Below the pieces are notes generated by a model that worked only from the letters and a program-made list of their open reading frames with translations, was not told the origin of the DNA and made no database searches. From Roseinatronobacter ekhonensis (GTDB lineage Bacteria; Pseudomonadota; Alphaproteobacteria; Rhodobacterales; Rhodobacteraceae), in assembly GCF_900499075.1 (NCBI RefSeq), contig NZ_UIHC01000004.1, positions 1 through 64,000 of the forward strand: a DNA stretch of 64,000 nt, given 5' to 3'. The stretch's first letter is position 1. Each line of letters opens with the position of its first letter. Shown here one piece after another: positions 30,109 to 40,226 of the stretch. The translations under genes and the position numbers were made by a program.

Positions 30109-32199
30109 ATGGCCACGCGGCCCGAAACGTTATTTCCGCTTTTTGGGGCGCTGGACGGGCTGGACGGGATCGGCCCCAAGACCGCGCGCAATTTCGAAGC
30201 GCTGGACATCGCAACCCCGCGCGATCTTTTGTTCCACTTGCCGCAGGGCGTGATCGACCGGCGCAGGCGCAACACACTGATGGGATTAGATTTTCCGGCT
30301 ATTGCCACGGTAGAGGTGCAGGTCGGCACACATCATGCGCCACGCACGCGCGGGCGGCCCTACCGCATATTTGTGCGCGACGCAGAGATGGAATTCCAAC
30401 TCGTGTTCTTTCACGCGCGCGGCGACTACCTGCAAAAGTTGCTGCCCACAGGTCAGCGGCGCGTGGTGTCGGGCAAGGTCGAACTGTTCGACGGGATCGC
30501 ACAGATGGTGCATCCCGACCATGTCTTGCGCGCGCAAGAGGCCGAGGCCCTGCCGCAATTTGAAGCGGTGCACGCGCTCTGCGCGGGTGTGTCGCAAAAG
30601 CTGATCTCGCGCGCTATTGGCAGTGCGCTCGAACGGCTGCCCGCGCTGGAGGATTGGATCGACCCCGCGCTGAAGGCCCGAAAGGGCTGGCCAGATTGGG
30701 CGGATGCAGTGCGCACGGCCCATGCGCCGCAAGGTCTGGGTGATCTTGCGTCAGAAGCGCCTGCGCGCGCCCGGCTGGCCTATGACGAGGTCTTCGCTCA
30801 TCAACTGACGCTGGCGCTAGCGCGGGCGACAGCGCGCCGCAAACCCGGACGGGTGACGCAGGGCACAGGGGTTTTGCAGCGGCAGGTGCTGGCATCTTTG
30901 GGGTTTGCACCCACTGGCGCGCAAACCCGCGCGGTGCAAGAGATTGCCGCCGATATGGCCAGCCCGCGCCGCATGAACCGGCTGTTGCAGGGCGATGTGG
31001 GCGCGGGCAAAACGCTGGTCGCAATGCTTTCGCTGCTGATCGCCAACGAGGCGGCCGGGCAGGGCGTGTTGATGGCCCCGACTGAGATCCTTGCGCGTCA
31101 GCATCTGGAAAGCCTGACGCCCCTGGCGCAGGCGGCGGGCGTGCGGCTGGAGCTGTTGACCGGTCGCGACAAAGGCGGCGAGCGGGCGACAAAACTGGCC
31201 GATCTGGCGGCGGGGCGGATCGACATTCTTGTCGGCACCCATGCAGTGTTCCAGAAAGGCGTCGAGTTTGCCGATCTGCGGCTTGCGGTAGTGGATGAGC
31301 AGCACCGTTTCGGCGTCGCGCAGCGCGCCGCATTGGCAGCGAAAGGCGAGGGGGCGGATGTGCTGGTCATGACCGCCACTCCCATTCCGCGGTCGCTATC
31401 CTTGGCGCAATACGGCGATATGGATGTGGCGGTGCTGGACGAAAAACCGCCCGGTCGCAAGCCGATCACCACCGCGCTTGTGGCATCGGCGCGGCTGGAC
31501 GAGGTGGTGGCCAAACTGCGCCACGCCATTGCAGAGGGGCGGCAGGCCTATTGGGTCTGCCCGCTGGTCGAGGATAGCGAGGTCAGCACCCTGACCGCTG
31601 CGCAAACCCGCTTCGAACACCTGCGCGCGGCATTCGGTGAAAATGCGGTCGGGCTGGTGCATGGGCAACTGCCGCCCGCCGAGAAAGACGCCGCAATGGC
31701 GCGCTTTGCCGCCGGGCAGACGCAGCTTCTGGTCGCCACAACGGTCATCGAAGTGGGCGTGAACGTGCCCAATGCGACCATCATGGTGATCGAGCGCGCC
31801 GAGAGTTTCGGGCTGGCGCAATTGCACCAGTTGCGGGGGCGCGTGGGGCGCGGGGGGGATGCCTCGACCTGTTTGCTGATTTATGAGCCGCCGCTGGGAG
31901 AGACCGCCGCGCGCCGCTTGAAACTATTGCGCGACACTGAAGACGGGTTTCGCATTGCCGAAGAAGACATGGCCATTCGCGGCGCGGGCGACCTGATCGG
32001 CACGGCGCAATCGGGACTTCCGCGCTTTCGCGTGGCCGATCTGGAACGACAGGCCGCGCTGATGGCGCTGGCCCAGTCGGATGCGCGCAAGCTGCTGCAT
32101 GACGACCCGCAACTGGAAACCCCGCGCGGTCGTGCCGCCCGTGTTGCGCTCTGGCTGATGGAGCAGGACAAGGCGATCCAATATCTGTCAATCGGCTAA
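30109..32199 (+). CDS. recG: ATP-dependent DNA helicase RecG
   Basis: Branch-migration helicase that remodels stalled forks and Holliday junctions, 696 residues. The N-terminal wedge/OB domain is at about 1-180 (LDGLDGIGPKTARNFEALDI). The helicase core has Walker A in LLQGDVGAGKTLVAML, motif II DEQH in VVDEQHRFGVAQ, motif III in VMTATPIPRSL and motif VI in QLRGRVGRGGDAS. It follows ligA by one base, an operon of two repair genes. Right behind its stop lies a LexA box. Confidence 0.95.
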   Translation: MATRPETLFPLFGALDGLDGIGPKTARNFEALDIATPRDLLFHLPQGVIDRRRRNTLMGLDFPAIATVEVQVGTHHAPRTRGRPYRIFVRDAEMEFQLVFFHARGDYLQKLLPTGQRRVVSGKVELFDGIAQMVHPDHVLRAQEAEALPQFEAVHALCAGVSQKLISRAIGSALERLPALEDWIDPALKARKGWPDWADAVRTAHAPQGLGDLASEAPARARLAYDEVFAHQLTLALARATARRKPGRVTQGTGVLQRQVLASLGFAPTGAQTRAVQEIAADMASPRRMNRLLQGDVGAGKTLVAMLSLLIANEAAGQGVLMAPTEILARQHLESLTPLAQAAGVRLELLTGRDKGGERATKLADLAAGRIDILVGTHAVFQKGVEFADLRLAVVDEQHRFGVAQRAALAAKGEGADVLVMTATPIPRSLSLAQYGDMDVAVLDEKPPGRKPITTALVASARLDEVVAKLRHAIAEGRQAYWVCPLVEDSEVSTLTAAQTRFEHLRAAFGENAVGLVHGQLPPAEKDAAMARFAAGQTQLLVATTVIEVGVNVPNATIMVIERAESFGLAQLHQLRGRVGRGGDASTCLLIYEPPLGETAARRLKLLRDTEDGFRIAEEDMAIRGAGDLIGTAQSGLPRFRVADLERQAALMALAQSDARKLLHDDPQLETPRGRAARVALWLMEQDKAIQYLSIG

Positions 32200-32200
32200 T

Positions 32201-32215
32201 GTTCCAATTTGGTTC
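32201..32215 (+). promoter_or_regulatory. LexA (SOS) box, perfect alphaproteobacterial consensus
   Basis: GTTC-N7-GTTC at 32201-32215, one base after the recG stop. This is the LexA site known from Rhodobacter, Caulobacter and rhizobia. TTGACT at 32216-32221 directly follows it and could be a -35 element, so LexA binding would block the promoter. The downstream gene encodes a 37-residue membrane peptide. Confidence 0.7.
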
Positions 32216-32272
32216 TTGACTAAAAGTGGAACAAATGTGAACATAAGGTTAACAGAGCAAAGGAGGTAGCCC

Positions 32273-32386
32273 ATGTCATCCCTGCAAAGCAAAGCCGGAC
32301 GCGCGATGTTTCTGCAAGACCTGTGCGGCGGCGTGTCGCTTGTCGTGCTGGTGGTTGCCGCCTTTCATCTGCCGCTCATTGCCTGA
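32273..32386 (+). CDS. SOS-box-controlled small membrane peptide (37 residues), candidate SidA-like division inhibitor
   Basis: A peptide of 37 residues, with a polar N-terminus (MSSLQSKAGRAMFLQDLCGG) and one hydrophobic helix (residues about 20-37, VSLVVLVVAAFHLPLIA). AGGAGG lies seven bases before the ATG, a strong ribosome site. A LexA box with a -35-like element is 57 bases upstream, and a hairpin with a T tract follows the stop. In Caulobacter, the 29-residue SOS-induced inner-membrane peptide SidA blocks division. The layout here is similar, but no sequence match is claimed; the product could have another SOS role. Confidence 0.6.
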   Translation: MSSLQSKAGRAMFLQDLCGGVSLVVLVVAAFHLPLIA

Positions 32387-32428
32387 GCCTGAGGGCGTCT
32401 GACTGCGCGCCCGACCTGACCTGACTTT

Positions 32429-32468
32429 CGCCGCCATGCGCCCCCACGCATGCGCGGCGATTTTTTAT
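32429..32468 (+). terminator. Rho-independent-type terminator behind the small peptide gene
   Basis: CGCCGCCATGCG pairs with CGCATGCGCGGCG across a short C-rich loop (one bulge) and is followed by ATTTTTTA. It ends the SOS peptide transcript before trmFO. Confidence 0.65.
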
Positions 32469-32529
32469 CCGGCCATTTGCCAAAGCTCTTTGCTGTGGTT
32501 ATCTGGGGCGAAGCAGGAAAGGGTAGCGC

Positions 32530-33885
32530 ATGGACAAGGTTCTGAACATCGTCGGTGGTGGCATGGCGGGCGCAGAGGCCGCGTGGCAGGCTGCCAATCT
32601 GGGTGTGGACGTGGTCATCCACGAAATGCGCCCCGATGTGGGCACGTTCGCGCATCAGACGCAGCATTTGGCGGAGATGGTCTGTTCCAACTCTTTCCGC
32701 TCGGATGATGACGAGAATAATGCGGTTGGGCTGCTGCATTGGGAAATGCGCGCCGCTGGCGGGTTGATCATGGAAATGGCCGACGCGCATGCCCTGCCTG
32801 CGGGCGGGGCTTTGGCCGTCGACCGCGACGCATTTGCAGCCGATGTAACTGCGCGCCTGCTGGCCCATCCGCGCATTCGCGTACAGCGCGGCGAAGTTAC
32901 AGCGCTGCCCGATCAGGGTCAGTGGATTTTCGCCACCGGGCCGCTGACATCGGGCGCCTTGGGGCAGGCCATCGCGGCGGAAACCGGCGCAGAGGCGCTC
33001 GCGTTCTTCGACGCCATCGCTCCCATCGTTTATTTCGACAGCATCGACATGTCGAAAGCGTGGTTCCAGTCACGCTACGACAAGGGAGAGACCGAGGAAC
33101 AACGCCGCGCCTATCTGAACTGTCCGATGGACCGTGATCAGTATGAGGCGTTTATCGACGCGCTGCTTGCGGCGGAAAAGACTGAATTCCACGAGGGTGA
33201 AACCGCCGGTTATTTCGACGGCTGCCTGCCGATCGAGGTCATGGCCGAACGGGGCCGCGAGACATTGCGCCATGGTCCGATGAAACCCGTCGGGCTAACC
33301 AACCCGCATATGCCGGACGTGAAACCCTACGCCGTGGTGCAATTGCGCCGCGACAATGCGCTTGGCACCTTGTACAATATCGTGGGGTTCCAGACCAAGA
33401 TGAAGTATGGCGCGCAAGCCTCTGTTTTCAAGTCAATTCCGGGTCTAGAAGAGGCGTCTTTTGCGCGCCTTGGCGGCATTCACCGCAACACATTTCTGAA
33501 TTCACCGACCCTGCTGGATGACCAGTTGCGCTTGCGCAAGCGTCCGAACCTACGGTTTGCGGGGCAGATAACGGGGGTCGAAGGATATGTCGAATCTGCC
33601 GCGATGGGCCTGCTTGCCGGGCGCATGGCGGCGGCGGACTTGCTGGGCAGCCATGTGCCCGCCCCGCCCGGTGACACCGCGATGGGGGCGCTGATCCACC
33701 ACATTACCGGGGGCGCAGAGGCCAAGACTTTTCAGCCGATGAACGTGAATTTCGGGCTGTTCCCTCCGATAGAGGCGCGCGGTGGGCGGCGCGGACGGCG
33801 CGAACGCTACAAGGCGTATACTGACCGGGCCAAGGCCACGTTCCGCAACTGGCTGGCCGCGCAGGCGCGCCCCGATGCCGCCTGA
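32530..33885 (+). CDS. trmFO: Folate-dependent tRNA (uracil-54-C5) methyltransferase TrmFO
   Basis: FAD and methylene-tetrahydrofolate enzyme that makes ribothymidine at position 54 of tRNA, 451 residues. The FAD-binding N-terminus is [21 protein letters not shown], followed by [14 protein letters not shown] and [23 protein letters not shown]. The C-terminal family segment is [21 protein letters not shown]. The gene overlaps gluQ by eleven bases. Confidence 0.95.
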   Translation: MDKVLNIVGGGMAGAEAAWQAANLGVDVVIHEMRPDVGTFAHQTQHLAEMVCSNSFRSDDDENNAVGLLHWEMRAAGGLIMEMADAHALPAGGALAVDRDAFAADVTARLLAHPRIRVQRGEVTALPDQGQWIFATGPLTSGALGQAIAAETGAEALAFFDAIAPIVYFDSIDMSKAWFQSRYDKGETEEQRRAYLNCPMDRDQYEAFIDALLAAEKTEFHEGETAGYFDGCLPIEVMAERGRETLRHGPMKPVGLTNPHMPDVKPYAVVQLRRDNALGTLYNIVGFQTKMKYGAQASVFKSIPGLEEASFARLGGIHRNTFLNSPTLLDDQLRLRKRPNLRFAGQITGVEGYVESAAMGLLAGRMAAADLLGSHVPAPPGDTAMGALIHHITGGAEAKTFQPMNVNFGLFPPIEARGGRRGRRERYKAYTDRAKATFRNWLAAQARPDAA

Positions 33886-34738
33886 GGGCGCGGTCACACG
33901 CTTCGCCCCGTCGCCCACTGGCCCGCTGCATCTGGGCCATGCCTATGCCGCGCTTGTCGCCGCGGGACGGGCAGGGCCATCGGGCAAGTTCTTGTTGCGT
34001 ATAGAGGACATCGACCGCGAAAGGTGCCGCGAAAGTTATATTCGCGCGATTGTTGATGATCTGACATGGCTTGGTCTGACTTGGCACGGGCCCGTCTGGC
34101 GGCAATCCGACCATCTGGCCGCCCATCGCGCGGCGCTGAAACGGTTGGCGGCGGACGGGCTTTTGTATCCCTGTCGCTGCACGCGCGGCGATATTCGCGC
34201 GGCACTTTCGGCGCCGCAAGAGGGGGCGCCGGTGATCGGGCCTGACGGTTTCGTCTATCCCGGGGCCTGTCGCGGTCGCACCATGGCCGAAGCCGGCGCG
34301 CAAGATGCCCTGCGTCTGGACATGCGCCGCGCGCTGGCCCGCGTCGGGCAACTCTCTTTCACAGAAAACGGCCCGCTAAGGGGTGGGCATCATCGGATCG
34401 ACCCGGATTGGATGATCGCCAATGTCGGCGATGTGGTTCTGTCGCGCCGTGATATGGGGACTAGCTACCACCTGTCGGTGGTCATGGATGATGCGGCCCA
34501 AGGCATAACCGAAATCACCCGTGGCGTCGATCTGTTCGATGCCACCGGAATCCATGTTCTGCTTCAGGCATTGCTGGAGCTTCCGTCCGTAACTTATTGG
34601 CATCATGACCTTATACGTGATGATGCGGGCAAGCGACTGGCCAAGCGCGATGATGCGCGCGCGCTGTCGACACTGCGCGACCAAGGCGCGACACCCGCGG
34701 GCATTCGCGCTAATCTGGGTCTGCCACCGGCGCCATGA
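33875..34738 (+). CDS. gluQ: Glutamyl-Q tRNA(Asp) synthetase GluQRS
   Basis: A paralogue of the GluRS catalytic core that attaches glutamate to the queuosine base of tRNA-Asp, 287 residues. It has HIGH-type [14 protein letters not shown] (near 15), the zinc-site cysteines in [11 protein letters not shown] and YPGACRGRT, and a KMSKS-type KRLAKRDDA. The GluRS anticodon-binding domain is absent, as expected. The start at 33875 lies inside the trmFO end, so the two are coupled. The 3' end overlaps the end of hisI by 29 bases. Confidence 0.9.
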   Translation: MPPEGAVTRFAPSPTGPLHLGHAYAALVAAGRAGPSGKFLLRIEDIDRERCRESYIRAIVDDLTWLGLTWHGPVWRQSDHLAAHRAALKRLAADGLLYPCRCTRGDIRAALSAPQEGAPVIGPDGFVYPGACRGRTMAEAGAQDALRLDMRRALARVGQLSFTENGPLRGGHHRIDPDWMIANVGDVVLSRRDMGTSYHLSVVMDDAAQGITEITRGVDLFDATGIHVLLQALLELPSVTYWHHDLIRDDAGKRLAKRDDARALSTLRDQGATPAGIRANLGLPPAP

Positions 34739-35078
34739 TTTCCACTTCGGCCCCGTCCCGCAGGGCGGTGTAAAAGCACGATCGCCGGTTGGTATGGCAG
34801 GCCGGTCCGGTCTGGTCCACCAGCACCAGCAGGCAGTCGCGGTCGCAATCCACGCGCATGTCGACCAGATGCTGCACATGGCCCGAACTTTCGCCCTTGA
34901 CCCAGAACGCCTGCCGCGACCGGGACCAATAGGTTACACGGCGCGTCTGAAGTGTGCGCGCGACCGCGTCGGCGTTCATCCACGCCATCATCAGCACATC
35001 GCCGTTCTCGGCGTCCTGCGCGATGGCCGGAATCAGCCCGCGCTCATCATATCGTAGGGTTTGCGGATCGAAATTCAT
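34710..35078 (-). CDS. hisI: Phosphoribosyl-AMP cyclohydrolase
   Basis: Third-step enzyme of histidine synthesis, zinc and magnesium dependent, 122 residues. The family core is LMMAWMNADAVARTL, then YWSRSRQAFWVKGESSGH, VDCDRDCLLVLVDQTG and ACHTNRRSCFYTAL, containing the conserved metal ligands. It is the cyclohydrolase only, not fused to HisE. It stands alone here; hisB and hisH lie 13 kb away and other his genes are not in the window. Confidence 0.95.
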   Translation of the reverse strand: MNFDPQTLRYDERGLIPAIAQDAENGDVLMMAWMNADAVARTLQTRRVTYWSRSRQAFWVKGESSGHVQHLVDMRVDCDRDCLLVLVDQTGPACHTNRRSCFYTALRDGAEVEIMAPVADPD

Positions 35079-35132
35079 GGGCTATGTCCTCTTGCAGACA
35101 GCAATACCCTGCCACGCCGCCAAGGAAAAGCC

Positions 35133-35585
35133 ATGAGCGACAACGCCGAGATGATGAAGCTCTATTCCGCCCGCATTCTGGCGCTTGCGGCCGATATTCC
35201 CCATCAGGGGCGGATGGATGCCCCGCAGACCAGCGTCAAGCGCCGTTCGCCGCTATGCGGGTCGACCGTCACTGTCGATCTGGACATGGCGGGTGGTCGG
35301 ATATCCGGTTTTGCGCAAGAGGTGAAAGCCTGTGCGCTGGGGCAGGCTGCCGCCGCGATCCTAGGGCAGGTCGTGATCGGGCGCAGTGCGGAGGAACTTG
35401 CGACCGCGCGCGCGCAACTCCACAGCATGCTGACAGCCGATGGTCCCGTGCCCGATGCCCCGTTCGACGGGTATGAAGTGCTTTTGCCCGCGCGCGAGTA
35501 TCGCAACCGCCACGCGTCGATCCTGCTCGCGCTGGATGCGACGCTGGAGGCCAGCCAGACCCTGACCCAAGACGCCCCGACCTGA
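35133..35585 (+). CDS. Iron-sulfur cluster assembly scaffold (SufU/IscU N-domain type)
   Basis: A 150-residue NifU/IscU-fold protein. The first ligand-type cysteine is in SPLCGSTVTVDLD (near 44), the second in VKACALGQAAAAILG (near 73). At the usual third cysteine position the sequence is NRHASILLALDA, with histidine in place of cysteine. Cluster-building proteins of this type hold transient Fe-S clusters. The ATG at 35133 has AAGGA eleven bases upstream. It is divergent from hisI and convergent with pgm, with a hairpin repeat between. Confidence 0.75.
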   Translation: MSDNAEMMKLYSARILALAADIPHQGRMDAPQTSVKRRSPLCGSTVTVDLDMAGGRISGFAQEVKACALGQAAAAILGQVVIGRSAEELATARAQLHSMLTADGPVPDAPFDGYEVLLPAREYRNRHASILLALDATLEASQTLTQDAPT

Positions 35586-35648
35586 TTTCATCCTTGCCCA
35601 AATATCCTGGGGTGAATGGGGCCAAAGGCCCCAGAGGGGCAACGCCCC

Positions 35649-35650
<2 letters not shown>
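35586..35650. repeat. Dispersed two-hairpin repeat, copy 2
   Basis: This copy lies between the convergent scaffold gene and pgm, and matches copy 4 (47592) base for base except at one position over about 63 bases. On the minus strand it has two G/C hairpins (AGGGGC with GCCCCT, GGGGCC with GGCCCC) followed by GGATATTTGGGCAAGGATGAA. Here it can serve as a terminator for both genes. Confidence 0.75.
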
Positions 35651-37322
<1,672 letters not shown>

Positions 37323-37384
37323 TCAAATTGTTGAAGTCTTCTTGCAATATTGGGGCGCAAAGACTTGGCAATGAAGGGCATATT

Positions 37385-39181
37385 ATGCGGATACTGGTGT
37401 TTAACGCGGGCAGTTCGTCGCTGAAATTCGGGGTGTTCGACCTGTCGGGCCAGTCTTTGGCGGGGGCGCAGGAACGGTTGCGCGGCACGCTGGACAGGTT
37501 TTCGTCCGAAGGGTGCGATCTGAAACTGGCAGACATGGCCAAGACCCGCGCCACGCCGCGCGATCTGGCGCAGGCCACCGCGTATGTGCCAAAGCTGCTG
37601 GCCCAAGCGGGGCTGGACGGTTTTGACGCGATTGCCCACCGCATTGCCCATGGTGGCGACCGGTTTGACCGCGCGACACGTCTGGACCCCGCCACGCTGG
37701 ACCAGATTCGCGCCCTGACTCCGCTGGCGCCTTTGCACAACCCCGCCAACCTGTCCGGTGTAGAGATGGCGCAAACCCTCTGGCCCGATGTGGCGCAATG
37801 GGGTGTGTTCGATACGGCCTTTCACCTGAGCAACCCCGCCCGCGCGACCACATATGCCGTGCCACAGTCGTGGCGCGATGCGGGGCTGCGGCGCTACGGG
37901 TTTCACGGCACGTCGCATAAATATGTGGCGCACCGCGCGGCGGATGCGTTGCAAACCCCGCTGCGCGCGTTGCGGCTGGTCAGCCTGCATCTGGGCAACG
38001 GGGCTAGCGCCTGCGCCATTGCGGGCGGGCAATCCGTTGACAGCTCGATGGGGCTGACGCCGCTCGAAGGGTTGGTCATGGGCACCCGGTCGGGCGATGT
38101 GGACCCCGGTCTGTTCGGGTTCCTGCACAGAGAGATGGAGTTGAGCGCGCCGCAGGTCGAGGACGCGCTCTATCGCGACAGTGGCCTGAAGGCGCTGGCG
38201 GGCGTCGCCGATATGCGCGAGGTGGAGGCCCGCGCAGCGGCAGGCGATGCTGCGGCGCAACTGGCGATCAACCTGTATGCCTACCGCGCGCGCAAATATG
38301 TCGGCGCCTATGCGGCGGCGATGGGGGGCCTGGATGCGCTGGTCTTTACCGGCGGCATTGGTGAAAACTCGGCCTCTATGCGGCGGCGCATTTGTGACGG
38401 GCTGGAATTTCTGGGGCTGCGTCTGGATGACGACCGCAATGCGACCGTGGCGCTAGGGCATCGCGCCGCGCCGCAAATTCAGGCGTACGGTGCGCGGGTA
38501 AATGTGCTGGTCACGCAGACTGCTGAGCAGTTGATGATCGCGCAAGAGGTGGCGTCTGCCCTGCGCGTGGCGCGTCCTGCGCCCGCGCGGCGCTTGCCGG
38601 TTGCGGTGTCGGCGCGGCATGTGCATCTGGACCGCGTGGCGGTCGATGCGTTGTTCGGGGCCGGATACGACCTGACCCCCGCGCGCCCCTTGCGCCAGAA
38701 AGGGCATTGGTCCGCGGAAGAACGGGTTTCGCTGGAAGGGCCGAAAGGGCGGCTGGAACATGTCGCCATTCTTGGCCCCTTGCGCTCGCATACTCAGGCC
38801 GAGATTTCGCGCACCGACAGTTTCGCGCTGGGGGTGGATGCGCCGGTGCGACAGTCGGGCGATCTGTCGGGCGCAGCGCGTATCCGGCTGCACGGGCCTG
38901 CTGGAACTTATGACACGAACGGCCTGATCGTTGCTGCGCGTCATATCCATATGTCCAGCGACGATGCGCAGGCATGGGGGCTGTCGGATGGTGATATGGT
39001 CGATGTCAGTCTGGACGGGGCCGCGCGCGGGCTGACCTTTACCCATGTTCTGCTGCGTGTGTCCGACAAGGCCACGACCGAAATGCACATAGATACCGAC
39101 GAGGCAAATGCCGCGGGCATTCGCGGCGCGGTCGAGGGAGAGATCATGGGCGATGTGCAGATCACCCAGCGGCATGGCTGA
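37385..39181 (+). CDS. Fused acetate kinase (AckA) - phosphotransacylase (PduL) enzyme
   Basis: A 598-residue fusion. Residues 1-395 are acetate kinase: NAGSSSLKFGVF at the start, FDTAFHLSN, HGTSHKYVAHRA, LHLGNGASACAI, MGTRSGDVDPGL and FTGGIGENSASMRRRI. Residues about 405-598 are a PduL-type phosphotransacylase with two zinc motifs, VSARHVHLDRVAVDALFG (near 410) and VAARHIHMSSDDA (near 518), and RKGHWSAEERV-type core. Together they convert acetyl-CoA and phosphate to acetate and ATP, or the reverse. The two domains use the usual separate genes elsewhere. GAAGGG precedes the ATG at 37385. No frameshift is needed to join them. Confidence 0.9.
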   Translation: MRILVFNAGSSSLKFGVFDLSGQSLAGAQERLRGTLDRFSSEGCDLKLADMAKTRATPRDLAQATAYVPKLLAQAGLDGFDAIAHRIAHGGDRFDRATRLDPATLDQIRALTPLAPLHNPANLSGVEMAQTLWPDVAQWGVFDTAFHLSNPARATTYAVPQSWRDAGLRRYGFHGTSHKYVAHRAADALQTPLRALRLVSLHLGNGASACAIAGGQSVDSSMGLTPLEGLVMGTRSGDVDPGLFGFLHREMELSAPQVEDALYRDSGLKALAGVADMREVEARAAAGDAAAQLAINLYAYRARKYVGAYAAAMGGLDALVFTGGIGENSASMRRRICDGLEFLGLRLDDDRNATVALGHRAAPQIQAYGARVNVLVTQTAEQLMIAQEVASALRVARPAPARRLPVAVSARHVHLDRVAVDALFGAGYDLTPARPLRQKGHWSAEERVSLEGPKGRLEHVAILGPLRSHTQAEISRTDSFALGVDAPVRQSGDLSGAARIRLHGPAGTYDTNGLIVAARHIHMSSDDAQAWGLSDGDMVDVSLDGAARGLTFTHVLLRVSDKATTEMHIDTDEANAAGIRGAVEGEIMGDVQITQRHG

Positions 39182-39199
39182 CTGGCTGGCGCAAGCCGG

Positions 39200-39691
39200 T
39201 TAGGCCGCGGCAACCGTGCCATGCATGGATTGCACAGAGACGGACGCGGAACTGACCGTCCCGCCCTGATTGGCCATGACCTGTTCGACCGCATACATAT
39301 GGTCGACCATCAAGCCGGCAATGCGGGTATTGCCTTGGTCCAGATATCTTTGCGCTGCCCGCGCATAATTATCATAGTTGTTTTGAAGCTGGGCGTTCGT
39401 GTGGTTCCAGTTGGAGATCTGTTCTACAAGACCGCCCGGCCCCTCGATCCATTCCCGCGTTGTGAACAAGCCGGTGAATTCCCAGCCGCCTCCAAGACCG
39501 CCAAGTTCGCCGAGTGAGGCAACTTCCACACCGCTCAGCGCGGCTTGTGTGTCCGCGCCAAGATCATTCGTGCCGGTGCGAACAGAGATAACGCTGGCCA
39601 TCCCGATCCCGACAATAGCGGCCCCAAGTATGACCCAATCAACGGTAACAGCACCGGATTGGTCGTGGATGAAATTGTTTTTCCGTTTCAT
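39200..39691 (-). CDS. Pilin-like membrane peptide of Flp/TadE type (hypothetical)
   Basis: A 163-residue protein beginning MKRKNNFIHDQSGAVTVDW, a short basic leader followed by one hydrophobic helix (VDWVILGAAIVGIGMASVISV, residues about 17-37), the layout of type IVb prepilins and TadE-like pseudopilins (GAVTVDWV resembles GA-TVEWV). The rest (40-163) is polar and helical, with no other motif. No tad genes are in the window, so it may be an orphan. The ATG at 39691 is chosen over one seven codons upstream as it starts the leader. Confidence 0.5.
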   Translation of the reverse strand: MKRKNNFIHDQSGAVTVDWVILGAAIVGIGMASVISVRTGTNDLGADTQAALSGVEVASLGELGGLGGGWEFTGLFTTREWIEGPGGLVEQISNWNHTNAQLQNNYDNYARAAQRYLDQGNTRIAGLMVDHMYAVEQVMANQGGTVSSASVSVQSMHGTVAAA

Positions 39692-39776
39692 GGCAAAAAT
39701 CCCGCACCGCAATCACGATGCAAGATCATCCTTAAAAATGGCAAAATTCGATCAGAAATCAGTTTTTTTGGCTAAA

Positions 39777-40223
39777 TCAGGGGGCTGCGCTGTCCAGCCA
39801 GATCGTGACCGGCCCGTCATTGACCAGATGCACGGCCATCTCTGCCCCGAATTCTCCGGTTTCCACGGCCACGCCCAACCCGCGCAGGGTTTGCGCGAAA
39901 TGCAGATACAGGCGTTCCGCCTCGGCGGGCGGCGCGGCGGTGGAAAAGCCGGGGCGGTTGCCGCTGCGCGTATCGGCGGCCAGCGTGAACTGGCTGACCA
40001 CCAATGCGCCGCCGCCGGTGTCTTTCAGCGCAAGGTTCATTTTGCCAGCACCGTCGCGGAACATGCGCAGCTTATGGATTTTCGCGGCCATCTTTTCGGC
40101 ATCGACGACCGTGTCGCCCTGCATGGCACAGATCAGTATCAGGGCACCGGGGCCGGTCTGGCCAATAAGGCTGCCATCAACCTCGACCCGCGCCTGTGCG
40201 ACCCGCTGGATCAGCGCGCGCAT
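39777..40223 (-). CDS. dtd: D-aminoacyl-tRNA deacylase
   Basis: Removes D-amino acids from mischarged tRNA, 148 residues. The N-terminus [17 protein letters not shown] and the active-site segments [21 protein letters not shown] (SQFTL) and [22 protein letters not shown] (NDGPVT-like) are diagnostic. It is the last gene of the minus-strand operon, three bases behind the sugar kinase. Confidence 0.95.
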   Translation of the reverse strand: MRALIQRVAQARVEVDGSLIGQTGPGALILICAMQGDTVVDAEKMAAKIHKLRMFRDGAGKMNLALKDTGGGALVVSQFTLAADTRSGNRPGFSTAAPPAEAERLYLHFAQTLRGLGVAVETGEFGAEMAVHLVNDGPVTIWLDSAAP

Positions 40224-40226
40224 GGG

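Noticed and set aside
32226-32243. Second LexA-like site GAAC-N6-GAAC before the small peptide
   Set aside because: Its spacing is six, not seven, so it does not fit the LexA consensus; only the first site was kept.
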